Source: a virus. From it: DNA of 35,436 bases. The stretch lies in the IMG/VR virus record IMGVR_UViG_3300023181_000059, positions 1 through 35,436 of that record, one strand, 5' to 3'. Under the pieces are notes generated by a model. The model made no database searches. It saw nothing but the letters and a program-made list of their open reading frames with translations, and had not been told where the DNA came from. Below are positions 5,810 to 11,789 of this stretch, piece after piece. The position numbers were made by a program, and so were the translations under genes. Numbering within the stretch: the stretch's first letter is position 1; the number at the start of each line of letters is the position of its first letter.

Positions 5810-6442
5810 ATGAAACAACAAACCTGTAAATATATACTAGAAGACGGTAGCACCTGCGCTTCTATCTACCATACAGCGATGTTTCATAAGCCCAAGAAGC
5901 CATTAAAGCGTATAGCAATAAACAATAAACGCCGGGAAGAATTTATATCAGGAGTCAAAAAGCTCAATGATATGCGCTTACCGCCACTTGAACTTGTATT
6001 AAATAAACCACGTAAAAAGAAAACACCAAGAGCTAGTGCCAAGACAAAAGCCTGGGACGCATTTAGCCTCTATATCCGTACAAGAGATTGTATTCGATTT
6101 ACTGGCGACCCAGAACAAGGTATGTGCGTAACCTGTAAAAACCCATTCCCTCGTACGAAACTCCAAGCAGGCCACTTTGTAGCAGGTCGTGGCAATGCTG
6201 TTCTCTTCAATGAGCAGATAGTCTACTCACAATGCGGATACTGCAATCAGAAGCCTCCTATGGGCTTAGGCGGCAATTACGCAGCGTACACTCTATTCAT
6301 GTTTGATGAAGGTTATAGTCGTGAAGAAATAGAAGGTTTTTTGGCACTTAAGGGAACTACAAAGCAATATAAGTTGCATGATTTTATAGAGATAGAAAAA
6401 GAATATAAGCAAAAACTACTTGACTTAACCATAAGCACATGA
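5810..6442 (+). CDS. ninG: NinG/Rap-like Holliday junction nuclease
   Basis: 210 residues. The basic N-terminus carries a cysteine pair and histidine (CKYILEDGSTC ... H), followed by a Lys/Arg-rich linker. The core matches NinG-type recombination proteins: KAWDAFSLYIRTRD, CVTCKNPFPRTKLQAGHFVAGRGN, then QCGYCNQKPPMGLGGNYAAY. The CxxC, AGHF and QCxxCN elements form the zinc/HNH-like active site. Such proteins cleave branched recombination intermediates and sit near annealing proteins in lambdoid phages, as here with Erf. ATG 5810 follows a weak AAGG site. Symbol given by family resemblance. Confidence 0.8.
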   Translation: MKQQTCKYILEDGSTCASIYHTAMFHKPKKPLKRIAINNKRREEFISGVKKLNDMRLPPLELVLNKPRKKKTPRASAKTKAWDAFSLYIRTRDCIRFTGDPEQGMCVTCKNPFPRTKLQAGHFVAGRGNAVLFNEQIVYSQCGYCNQKPPMGLGGNYAAYTLFMFDEGYSREEIEGFLALKGTTKQYKLHDFIEIEKEYKQKLLDLTIST

Positions 6443-6550
6443 TAGTATTGAGATAGCCGCAAAGGAAAGGGCTACAAGCAAAACGAACGGGATAAAGATA
6501 GACCCAAGCCGTAACTCTGATAAGGCACTCGTAGAGCTTAACAATTAACA

Positions 6551-6664
6551 ATTCGTCTGTAGCTGTGAGGGTTGCGTCCAAGTGGTCAAAGGTGCTTAGG
6601 AGATAATATCAAATTTGAGAATTTCATTGGTTCGAATCCAATACCCTCTCACATACAGACGAAT
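6551..6664 (+). tRNA. tRNA-like element inside an 11-bp inverted repeat, anticodon not assignable
   Basis: 6566-6650 has the hallmarks of a long-variable-arm (Ser/Leu/Tyr-type) tRNA. The T arm is perfect (ATTGG, TTCGAAT, CCAAT; 6626-6642), the D-loop segment AAGTGGTCAAAGG is typical, and an acceptor-like GAGGGT (6567-6572) pairs with ACCCTC (6643-6648). The middle (6596-6612) does not form a proper anticodon stem with T33, so no amino acid can be assigned; AAATT/AATTT could be the variable arm. CCA is not encoded. The whole is enclosed by ATTCGTCTGTA (6551-6561) and TACAGACGAAT (6654-6664), which would lengthen the acceptor helix. It may be a degenerate tRNA, a tRNA mimic or a structured RNA derived from one. 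Confidence 0.45.
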
Positions 6665-6684
6665 ACAAAAAGAAAAGAGTATAT

Positions 6685-6891
6685 ATGACCAAATCAGAAA
6701 ACAAAAAAGAAATGTCTATTGCAGACTACAAACTAGCAATGAGTAAGCAATCACACCGCTACCACTTAATCTTAACAGCAATTGCTTTTACGGTTATCGG
6801 AACAGTGTTCGGTTACTTCCTCTCAATCAACGTCATTAACGACACCCAAGCTAAGGTAGTTAATTCTATCCAGCTATCAGTAAAACAATAG
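6685..6891 (+). CDS. Single-pass membrane protein; possible anchor of the downstream lysozyme domain
   Basis: 68 residues: polar, Lys-rich N-terminus (about 25 residues), one hydrophobic segment at about 28-50 (LILTAIAFTVIGTVFGYFL), then a short periplasm-facing tail. It ends at TAG 6889-6891. The frame one base back is open from 6864 through the lysozyme-like gene ending at 7304 without a stop, so a -1 shift at the AAA codon near 6883 would join both into a membrane-anchored enzyme of about 206 residues. Ribosome-binding site weak (AAGAG). Confidence 0.65.
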   Translation: MTKSENKKEMSIADYKLAMSKQSHRYHLILTAIAFTVIGTVFGYFLSINVINDTQAKVVNSIQLSVKQ

Positions 6892-6950
6892 AACCCATTT
6901 TAAAGCCCTCTAATGCGGTTATAGAACAAAAGGCAACAGTAGAACCAATT

Positions 6951-7304
6951 GTGGCAGTAAAGAAGGTCAGCGAGGCTCCAGTACTGCCACAAACACCAAT
7001 TAGCACCTGTTCAACTGAAATAGCGAAGTATGACTGGCCTCAAAAACAAGCTCATGCCGTTATGATGATTGAAAGCCGGGGAGTACAAACAGTTATTAAC
7101 GATAACCCTGATACCGGTGATTACTCAGTTGGTTGTTTTCAAATTAACCTTATAGGTAAAATGCGAGCAACTCGACCGGCTGAACACCTATTATTACAAG
7201 CCGAACACAACGTCGCCTACGCATACAAAATGTATAAGTCACAAGGTTCGTTCTGTAAGACATCAGGATGGTATAATACCTGTAAGAAACTAAAGTACCT
7301 TTAA
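6951..7304 (+). CDS. Lysozyme-like (transglycosylase-type) domain protein
   Basis: 117 residues from GTG 6951; the frame is open back to 6864 but has no ATG. The core reads HAVMMIESRGVQ...NPDTGDYSVGCFQINL, typical of lysozyme-like/lytic transglycosylase folds: a catalytic Glu in IESRG, then the G-S/x-G-x-FQIN strand that lines the glycan groove. Four cysteines could form disulfides outside the cytoplasm. It should cleave peptidoglycan, acting in lysis or in entry. GTG has no convincing ribosome-binding site, which supports expression as an extension of the upstream membrane protein. It is far from the holin, unlike a usual lysis module. Confidence 0.7.
   Translation: MAVKKVSEAPVLPQTPISTCSTEIAKYDWPQKQAHAVMMIESRGVQTVINDNPDTGDYSVGCFQINLIGKMRATRPAEHLLLQAEHNVAYAYKMYKSQGSFCKTSGWYNTCKKLKYL
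7269..7277 (+). promoter_or_regulatory. Extended -10 promoter for the second structured RNA
   Basis: TGG-TATAAT (7269-7277) near the end of the lysozyme-like gene gives a consensus -10 with TGn extension; the -35 region is poor. Predicted start near 7284, about 23 bases before the closing stem at 7307. Confidence 0.5.
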
Positions 7305-7306
7305 CA

Positions 7307-7562
7307 ATTCAGTCAGTACATGGACATATAAGAAATCATGAGTAGCGCAACCTCTCTGTATGCGAAGTTAGTAACATTTTTTCAGTAGAGCGCCTTATAT
7401 GTTCTTCATGGCTATTAGGAACACCTGTCCTCTCTACGTACGGCAGCCTAATAGTCAGCTAGTAGTGAGAGCCCCATCGTCTCCTTTGGGATACATCCGG
7501 CAATTAACAAAGACGTTAAATATCACTCCAGTCGGCTACTAGCAGCCATGTACTGACTGAAT
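7307..7562 (+). ncRNA. Structured non-coding RNA with 17-bp closing stem and three arms (about 256 nt)
   Basis: Begins three bases after the lysozyme-like stop. The closing stem is a perfect 17-bp pairing: ATTCAGTCAGTACATGG (7307-7323) with its complement (7546-7562). Inside, three helices radiate from a junction: 7324-7332 with 7394-7402 (9 bp, ACATATAAG/CTTATATGT), 7412-7419 with 7447-7454 (8 bp), and 7458-7465 with 7536-7543 (8 bp), all perfect and non-overlapping. Arm 2 has an inner CTGTC/GGCAG helix. No coding frame is present. It has an upstream -10 element and a strong downstream terminator (7631-7658). I do not recognise it as RNase P RNA, tmRNA, 6S or a known riboswitch. Function unknown; a regulatory, packaging or host-interacting RNA are all possible. 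Confidence 0.7.
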
Positions 7563-7630
7563 AACTCATTGCCCGCCATATGCCGTTTACATATACAGAC
7601 CGTGAGCTAGCACCTGGCTCGGCAATACTT

Positions 7631-7658
7631 AAAGCACCCACTTCCACGGGTGCTTTTT
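7631..7658 (+). terminator. Rho-independent terminator
   Basis: Nine-base perfect stem AAAGCACCC (7631-7639) with GGGTGCTTT (7648-7656), loop ACTTCCAC, extending into TTTTT. Closes the transcript of the structured RNA and isolates it from the next operon, whose promoter starts 11 bases later. Confidence 0.9.
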
Positions 7659-7668
7659 GGTTATGCTA

Positions 7669-7697
7669 TTGTTTTTCATGTTAGCTTATGCTACAAT
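7669..7697 (+). promoter_or_regulatory. Promoter of the second early operon
   Basis: TTGTTT (7669-7674), 17 bases, TACAAT (7692-7697) with TGC directly upstream. A short inverted repeat CTTAT (7685-7689)/ATAAG (7696-7700) surrounds the -10 and could be an operator. Predicted start near 7704; ATG 7729 follows after AGGAAAGG. Confidence 0.7.
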
Positions 7698-7728
7698 AAG
7701 AATATATCAAATAGGAAAGGGTATAAGA

Positions 7729-7899
7729 ATGACAATCAACGTAGAATACAACGACACACCACAAAACATTAACGTACACCGTGACCCGTTTGCACACTTC
7801 ACAGACCAAGATTACGAAGAACTAGCCAAGGTATTTCCTTTTATAGAAGACTTCGATGAAGATACGAGTGACCAGTTCCAAGTATTGGAGGATTGCTAG
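7729..7899 (+). CDS. Acidic hypothetical protein, 56 residues
   Basis: ATG 7729 with AGGAAAGG about 10 bases upstream; the longer in-frame start at 7657 lies inside the terminator and upstream of the promoter start, so it is rejected. MTINVEYNDTPQNINVHRDPF..., then a strongly acidic C-terminus (EDFDEDTSDQFQVLED). First gene of this operon; unrecognised. Small acidic early phage proteins are sometimes host-enzyme inhibitors or DNA mimics, which is a possibility only. Confidence 0.6.
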   Translation: MTINVEYNDTPQNINVHRDPFAHFTDQDYEELAKVFPFIEDFDEDTSDQFQVLEDC

Positions 7900-7900
7900 T

Positions 7901-8065
7901 ATGTCACTCTCAGACTACATTCAAAAGAACCTCCCTACTCTTAACAGTGTCTTAACCGATACTACGGAAGAGAAGCCAGAACCTACTACAGAGCTTTACC
8001 AATGTTTAAGCTATTACGACGAGAATAATAAAGTACAGGGTTGTACCTGTGGAGGTTGCCGATAA
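7901..8065 (+). CDS. Small Cys-tail protein, 54 residues
   Basis: ATG 7901 one base after the previous stop, with a GGAGG-like site 10 bases upstream. MSLSDYIQKNLPTLNSVLTDTTEEKPEP..., then YQCLSYYDENN and a C-terminal cysteine cluster (GCTCGGCR) that could bind metal or form a thiol site. Overlaps the next gene by one base (TAATG). Unrecognised. Confidence 0.6.
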   Translation: MSLSDYIQKNLPTLNSVLTDTTEEKPEPTTELYQCLSYYDENNKVQGCTCGGCR

Positions 8066-8184
8066 TGAGTAACTGGATAGACGAAGCAATGCTCGATTAC
8101 ACGATATTCAAAGCTAAGTACGCAGAAGCAGTAAGGGCAGGGCTATTAACAGAAAACCAAGTATGGAGGCGTTGGCTTGTATGA
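8065..8184 (+). CDS. Hypothetical 39-residue protein
   Basis: ATG 8065 to TGA 8184. MSNWIDEAMLDYTIFKAKYAEAVRAGLL...VWRRWLV is one or two amphipathic helices ending in aromatic/Arg residues. A GGAGG site lies 11 bases upstream, inside the previous gene, and it overlaps neighbours at both ends (TAATG, ATGA), the pattern used throughout this operon. Confidence 0.55.
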   Translation: MSNWIDEAMLDYTIFKAKYAEAVRAGLLTENQVWRRWLV

Positions 8185-8399
8185 GTAAATTAGATGACAT
8201 TCTGAATGAATCAAACTTTACGCCAAATACCTACTATGGTCGATTGGCAAAAGATGCAATTAAGGAAATTTTTATAAACCAACTAGGTAACTATGAAAAA
8301 GAGTTAATAGGTTCAACGGCTTTGCAAGAACGAGATTATGAAGCAACGGCACGTAACCAACTACGAAAAGAAATTCTCAATAAGATTGGAAAATTATAA
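8181..8399 (+). CDS. Hypothetical helical protein, 72 residues
   Basis: ATG 8181 overlaps the preceding stop (ATGA) and has GGAGG 11 bases upstream; the in-frame ATG 8163 is less likely. MSKLDDILNESNFTPNTYYGRLAKDAIKEIF... followed by a second helix DYEATARNQLRKEILNKIGKL. No domain recognised. Ends TAATG with the HTH gene. Confidence 0.6.
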   Translation: MSKLDDILNESNFTPNTYYGRLAKDAIKEIFINQLGNYEKELIGSTALQERDYEATARNQLRKEILNKIGKL

Positions 8400-8653
8400 T
8401 GTCACAAACTACAAAACTACTCACTATGCTACGTAAAGCTGGCAAACACGGCCTAGAGAACTATAAGTTCCCTCAGCAAGGCATTCTACGCTACAGTGCG
8501 AGAATTGCCGAGCTACGAGCAGAAGGCTTCAACGTATACTGTGAACGCCTCGCTATCAACGGACGATATACAGGAACATTCAAGTATTACCTCATAGAAG
8601 AAAAACCTAAGTCCAGTTGGACTAAGCACCTATTTAATAAGAAAGCAGAATAA
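8399..8653 (+). CDS. Helix-turn-helix (winged-helix, HTH_39-like) protein
   Basis: 84 residues. TTKLLTMLRKAGKHGLENYKFPQQGILRYSARIAELRAEGFNV fits the phage/conjugative-element helix-turn-helix type often annotated HTH_39: a first helix ending at a G-turn, a recognition helix with RIAELRAEGF, then a wing strand ending YYLIEE. Likely binds DNA; in this operon it could regulate early transcription or replication. Tail is basic. Confidence 0.65.
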   Translation: MSQTTKLLTMLRKAGKHGLENYKFPQQGILRYSARIAELRAEGFNVYCERLAINGRYTGTFKYYLIEEKPKSSWTKHLFNKKAE

Positions 8654-8827
8654 ATGACCGGAAAACAAACCCTCACCGAAGCCCAACGGCAACAGAAGCG
8701 CGAAAGCGGACGAAAAGGCGGCCTCGCCAAAGTTCCCAAAGGTTTCGCCGTCCTCACCCCCGAACAACTAAAAGAAGTATCAAGTAAAGGTGGCAGTAGT
8801 GTCAAAAAGCAAACTCCAAAAAACTAA
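8654..8827 (+). CDS. Small KGG-motif protein, 57 residues
   Basis: ATG 8654 directly follows the previous stop. Contains two KGG blocks: ESGRKGGLAKVPKGFAVLTPEQ and VSSKGGSS, resembling the repeated motif in YciG/Con-10 type small stress proteins. Strongly basic, probably disordered. Base composition is distinctly richer in GC than all neighbours (8695-8765), suggesting separate origin or a constraint on the DNA itself. No function assigned. Confidence 0.55.
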   Translation: MTGKQTLTEAQRQQKRESGRKGGLAKVPKGFAVLTPEQLKEVSSKGGSSVKKQTPKN

Positions 8828-8873
8828 GATAGGTTTCGAATACCTTGAATCAGAACCTGGACATAAGAAATGA
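8799..8873 (+). CDS. Possible 24-residue peptide (GTG start)
   Basis: GTG 8799 to TGA 8873, overlapping the end of the KGG gene and, by ATGA, the start of the next gene. Kept only because it bridges a gap in an otherwise fully overlapping operon. No strong ribosome-binding site; may be chance. Confidence 0.25.
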   Translation: MSKSKLQKTKIGFEYLESEPGHKK

Positions 8874-9013
8874 TACCGGAACACAAACTACTCCTCCAGA
8901 AGATGAAGCGCATCGACAAGTTCTTATACAAGATGAACACAGAAATACTTTGGTACACCTATAAGAAAGCAGAATCCATATTAAACTTTAGAGCAAATAA
9001 GGAGAACGAGTAA
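8870..9013 (+). CDS. Basic hypothetical protein, 47 residues
   Basis: ATG 8870 to TAA 9013. MIPEHKLLLQKMKRIDKFLYKMNTE..., a single Lys-rich amphipathic helix region with WYTYKKAE. Ends TAATG with the next gene, which has its ribosome-binding site (AAGGAG) inside this one. Unrecognised. Confidence 0.55.
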   Translation: MIPEHKLLLQKMKRIDKFLYKMNTEILWYTYKKAESILNFRANKENE

Positions 9014-9444
9014 TGAGCAACCCATGTAAACTCACTCAAGATGAAGTTAAGATAAGTACAGTATTTGACGGGAGCGACTGTTGCACGGATTGTAACTATT
9101 TAGTATCTGACCATCGACCTACCCATAAAGAAGATACAGAACAAAAACAGCAAGCTGCATTAGCAATATTTGGTGGCAACTCACCAGAAGCATTGCCTAT
9201 TAACTGGGAAACCGACAGCCGTATACCTAGAATACTAGCCCTTATTAATAGAGAAACAGTAAAAGCCCAAGAAGATTTAATCACTAGGTTAAATGATAAA
9301 TACCCACACTTGCCGAGTATTGAAGATATTGCTGCTAATGTTGTTTCCGAAAATAGAGATTGGGTTATATCGGTATTGTTTGAATTTGATTTGTTTGGTG
9401 GAGAATTACATCGCACAAAAGAACAGCTTCAAGGAGAACGGTAA
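9013..9444 (+). CDS. Hypothetical protein with N-terminal Cys cluster, 143 residues
   Basis: Good AAGGAG site before ATG 9013. Residues about 20-35 hold SDCCTDCNYLVSDH, a CxxC plus His cluster that may bind zinc. The rest is helical, with an acidic/hydrophobic stretch DWVISVLFEFDLFGGEL near the end. Unrecognised. One-base overlap with the next gene. Confidence 0.65.
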   Translation: MSNPCKLTQDEVKISTVFDGSDCCTDCNYLVSDHRPTHKEDTEQKQQAALAIFGGNSPEALPINWETDSRIPRILALINRETVKAQEDLITRLNDKYPHLPSIEDIAANVVSENRDWVISVLFEFDLFGGELHRTKEQLQGER

Positions 9445-9650
9445 TGGATAAGTATAAGGCAATATTTTATATGCACGGTTTTACTAAAGAAGTAGATATG
9501 TCAGGTACGCCAGGAATAGATGTTGGTTTCTCATTACCAGCAGACACAACAACAGAAAAAAACAAATCATTGAGTATTTACTTTAAGCTAATGAGTTTTG
9601 ATGGTGAAGTAGCAAATTATCACTTTTATGGCTCAAGGGAGATGAAATAA
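9444..9650 (+). CDS. Hypothetical beta-rich protein, 68 residues
   Basis: Ribosome-binding site AAGGAGAA before ATG 9444. Alternating polar/hydrophobic strands: YKAIFYMHGFTKEVDM, IDVGFSLPAD, LSIYFKLMSFDG, ANYHFYGSREM. A small beta sheet is likely. Ends TAATG. No family recognised. Confidence 0.6.
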   Translation: MDKYKAIFYMHGFTKEVDMSGTPGIDVGFSLPADTTTEKNKSLSIYFKLMSFDGEVANYHFYGSREMK

Positions 9651-10138
9651 TGTCACGACGTAACCAAGACGATTGGGAAGAAAAAACATTAACACCTGAA
9701 GAAATGGATATAGTACATGGTATCACTCCCTCAGAACCCTATGAAGATGAGCTACTTAAACTTTGGGAATCAATGTTTGGTGACAGCCAGACAGCTCGTG
9801 CTAATCAATACGTAGTTAGCTATAAGACTTTTATGGCACTCATAAAATCCCATACAGAAAAAGCCCTCAAAGAACGTGGCTTCGTATCACACGGTGGTCA
9901 TAAGATGTACACCGAGGCTGAGGTAGAACAGAGAATAGTGGAAGCCGAATTTATGGTAGCTTCTTCACTCATGATAACCATGTCGCCTCTTATGGTACAC
10001 AGACTTGAAAAGAATTTTCCTGAAATGACTGGCGAAGTAATCGGTAATCTATATGAAGAAATAAAGACAGTTATGAAACCGTATCAAGACCATCGTAAAG
10101 CTTTAATCACTAAAGACAGAGGAGAAACAGTACAATGA
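9650..10138 (+). CDS. Hypothetical helical protein, 162 residues
   Basis: ATG 9650 overlaps the previous stop. Acidic N-terminus (NQDDWEEKTLTPEEMD), long helices, and a Met-rich segment EFMVASSLMITMSPLMVHRL that is hydrophobic but interrupted. C-terminal basic helix ends with DRGETVQ. Overlaps the following tiny gene by four bases (ATGA). Unrecognised. Confidence 0.65.
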   Translation: MSRRNQDDWEEKTLTPEEMDIVHGITPSEPYEDELLKLWESMFGDSQTARANQYVVSYKTFMALIKSHTEKALKERGFVSHGGHKMYTEAEVEQRIVEAEFMVASSLMITMSPLMVHRLEKNFPEMTGEVIGNLYEEIKTVMKPYQDHRKALITKDRGETVQ

Positions 10139-10221
10139 GTAAAATCAAGGATGAAATAGAATCAATGTCTTACGAATGGCAGGACGCATTGGCGTCAATG
10201 ATGGAGATAGAAGATGAGTAA
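10135..10221 (+). CDS. Possible 28-residue acidic peptide
   Basis: ATG 10135 to TAA 10221: MSKIKDEIESMSYEWQDALA followed by SMMEIEDE. AGAGGAG lies upstream at normal distance, and it overlaps both neighbours (ATGA before, 8 bases after), which fits operon style. Probably a real small gene. Confidence 0.5.
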   Translation: MSKIKDEIESMSYEWQDALASMMEIEDE

Positions 10222-10531
10222 AGTTACAAAAACAATCTTAGACCCTACTAAAGAAATAGGCCGTGTCAGTATATCAATGGATAACGAAGAACCTCTTTAT
10301 TTCGATAAAGCTGGATTTCGCATACCTTTAGTCGAAGTTGAGGTTGATTATAAACCAGAATACGACTTTGAACAAAGTGATATTAAACATTGGTATTTTA
10401 GATATAAGAGTGAAGCGTATCGAGATGTCACTACTAAAATTGCTACATTCAGAAGCCGTAATAAGTTTACCTACATCTTAACTGCAATGGTTATTGTAAC
10501 TTTCGATAAGTATATTGGCAGGTTTTTATGA
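10214..10531 (+). CDS. Hypothetical protein, 105 residues
   Basis: ATG 10214 has GGAG about 10 bases upstream. N-terminal beta-rich region (IGRVSISMDNEEPLYFDKAG) then PLVEVEVDYKPEYDFEQ, aromatic WYFRYKSEAY, and a hydrophobic C-terminus (FTYILTAMVIVTFDKYIG) that may be a buried strand or a membrane-associated helix. Overlaps the next gene by four bases (ATGA). Confidence 0.6.
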   Translation: MSKVTKTILDPTKEIGRVSISMDNEEPLYFDKAGFRIPLVEVEVDYKPEYDFEQSDIKHWYFRYKSEAYRDVTTKIATFRSRNKFTYILTAMVIVTFDKYIGRFL

Positions 10532-10740
10532 GCAATAACCTCACCCAACAAGAAGAGATAGACGCGATACTCAAGAAATTCAATCATGACATGAATAATC
10601 TAATGAACGAACTAACTGAAGAATCACCCTATCCAGCAGCCCGTACAGCCCTCACCCAGATGTTGATTAAGGCACAGGAACGAGTATTGGACGACATTAC
10701 TAAAAACCCTGGTGGGCTATTTGCAATCGACCCAACCTAG
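10528..10740 (+). CDS. Hypothetical protein, 70 residues, interrupted by amber codon
   Basis: ATG 10528 overlaps the preceding stop. MSNNLTQQEEIDAILKKFNHDMNN... is helical; it ends FAIDPT at TAG 10738-10740. The same frame continues for 37 more sense codons to TGA 10852-10854, which overlaps the ATG of the next gene exactly as other junctions in this operon do. The full gene was therefore probably 10528-10854 (108 residues when the amber codon is read) and TAG is a nonsense mutation, a sequencing error or a read-through site. Confidence 0.6.
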   Translation: MSNNLTQQEEIDAILKKFNHDMNNLMNELTEESPYPAARTALTQMLIKAQERVLDDITKNPGGLFAIDPT

Positions 10741-10854
10741 GGTCAACCAGATGGCTACCCTGAAATTCGACTTGAACCAGACGGCGCACATTTATGGATT
10801 AGGGATTACAAACTGTCGCTTCAACAATCATTAAACAAAGGAACAAAGGCATGA
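10741..10854 (+). pseudogene. In-frame extension beyond amber codon
   Basis: Codons after TAG read GQPDGYPEIRLEPDGAH and continue LWIRDYKLSLQQ before TGA. The residue pattern (PDG turns, alternating strand residues) looks like protein rather than random sequence, and the end overlaps the next ATG by four bases. No good independent start: the out-of-frame ATG 10750 gives only 27 residues. Confidence 0.5.
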
Positions 10855-11090
10855 GTACTTTTACCGATGAAGAAATAGATAAGCTACAAGAGATTATGAA
10901 TTCAATACCAGATTATTTTGATGATGTTGATGAGATTCAATGCCCTCATTGTGGCGACTCTCTAGGGCTAGAAGCTGCCGAACCAGCATTTTATACAGAG
11001 GAAACTTTGGATATGGAGTGCGACAACTGTAATAAAAAGTTTACCATCAACGGCTCAATGAGTTGGAGTTGGTCAACAGAAATAGTATAG
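10851..11090 (+). CDS. Zinc-ribbon-like protein, 79 residues
   Basis: ATG 10851 with AAAGGAAC upstream. Acidic N-terminal helix, then IQCPHCGDSLGLE (CxxC) and, about 25 residues later, MECDNCNKKFTINGS (CxxC): a four-cysteine zinc ribbon. C-terminus WSWSTEIV. Possibly a nucleic-acid binding or transcription-related factor; inference from the fold only. Its stop overlaps the ribosome-binding site of the next gene. Confidence 0.65.
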   Translation: MSTFTDEEIDKLQEIMNSIPDYFDDVDEIQCPHCGDSLGLEAAEPAFYTEETLDMECDNCNKKFTINGSMSWSWSTEIV

Positions 11091-11104
11091 GAGGCCACCT
11101 AACC

Positions 11105-11608
11105 ATGACTAACAATTTAACGTTCCCATGTGAAGGTAGCGAATTTAAAGGTTACCATAAGCTTGAAATTGTAAGTGAAATACCGGATAAAGACGCTAAC
11201 ACAGTTGTTGTGACAAGAAAATGTGCATGGTGTGGAAAGATAAAAGTAAACACGGAGCTTGTAAAACAAACAATGACTAACACAGATACACATAGAGGGC
11301 TAGACGATAAAGCACTACGAGAAGCCTTGGACAGTATCTTACACCTGAATGGCTGTCAGCAATACACTAACGGCTGGAATACTGGTAAAAAGGGTAAAGA
11401 CCTAGACATGAAAGATGTTGATAGGTTAGAAAAGTTAACTTTGAAAGAAGTATTTGCCTTAGTGAAAGAGCAGCAACAGACATATCTAACATTGTCTTTA
11501 GGTAATGACACTCATATTCACGATGGTGCAGCTGGTGACGAGGCTACATGGGAAGCAGCACAAAACAGTCTTAGGGCTGAGATTAAGGAAAAATATGGAA
11601 CTAAGTGA
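11105..11608 (+). CDS. Hypothetical protein with CxxC motif, 167 residues
   Basis: ATG 11105 chosen because AGGAGG lies 10 bases upstream; the in-frame start at 11063 is inside the zinc-ribbon gene. N-terminal part has TFPCEGSEF...TRKCAWCGKIKV, three cysteines with one CxxC, possibly with His/Glu completing a metal site. Then helical repeats (DDKALREALDSIL; LKEVFALVKEQQQTYL). End overlaps the next gene by 14 bases. Unrecognised. Confidence 0.6.
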   Translation: MTNNLTFPCEGSEFKGYHKLEIVSEIPDKDANTVVVTRKCAWCGKIKVNTELVKQTMTNTDTHRGLDDKALREALDSILHLNGCQQYTNGWNTGKKGKDLDMKDVDRLEKLTLKEVFALVKEQQQTYLTLSLGNDTHIHDGAAGDEATWEAAQNSLRAEIKEKYGTK

Positions 11609-11789
11609 TTTAATTTTAACCGAAGAGCAATTAAAAGGTTTTAATATCATAGCAACCCTAAGTCATTCTAGGATTTATCGTACCCGAATAATCCACCCTC
11701 GTACTAAAGGCTATAGAGATGGGTATAGGGCTGGATATGAAGCTGCTCGTGCTGAGCAGCGTAAACGTAACAACTTGGAGGGTAAGTAA
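11595..11789 (+). CDS. Basic hypothetical protein, 64 residues
   Basis: ATG 11595 after AAGGAAAA. N-terminal acidic helix (SDLILTEEQLKGF), then a highly basic C-terminus, HPRTKGYRDGYRAGYEAARAEQRKR, with a repeated GYR/GY motif common in small phage proteins. May bind nucleic acid. Ends TAATG. Confidence 0.6.
   Translation: MELSDLILTEEQLKGFNIIATLSHSRIYRTRIIHPRTKGYRDGYRAGYEAARAEQRKRNNLEGK

Noticed and set aside
10750-10833. 27-codon frame in the gap after the amber stop
   Set aside because: Weaker than the in-frame continuation of the upstream gene, which ends in the standard ATGA overlap.
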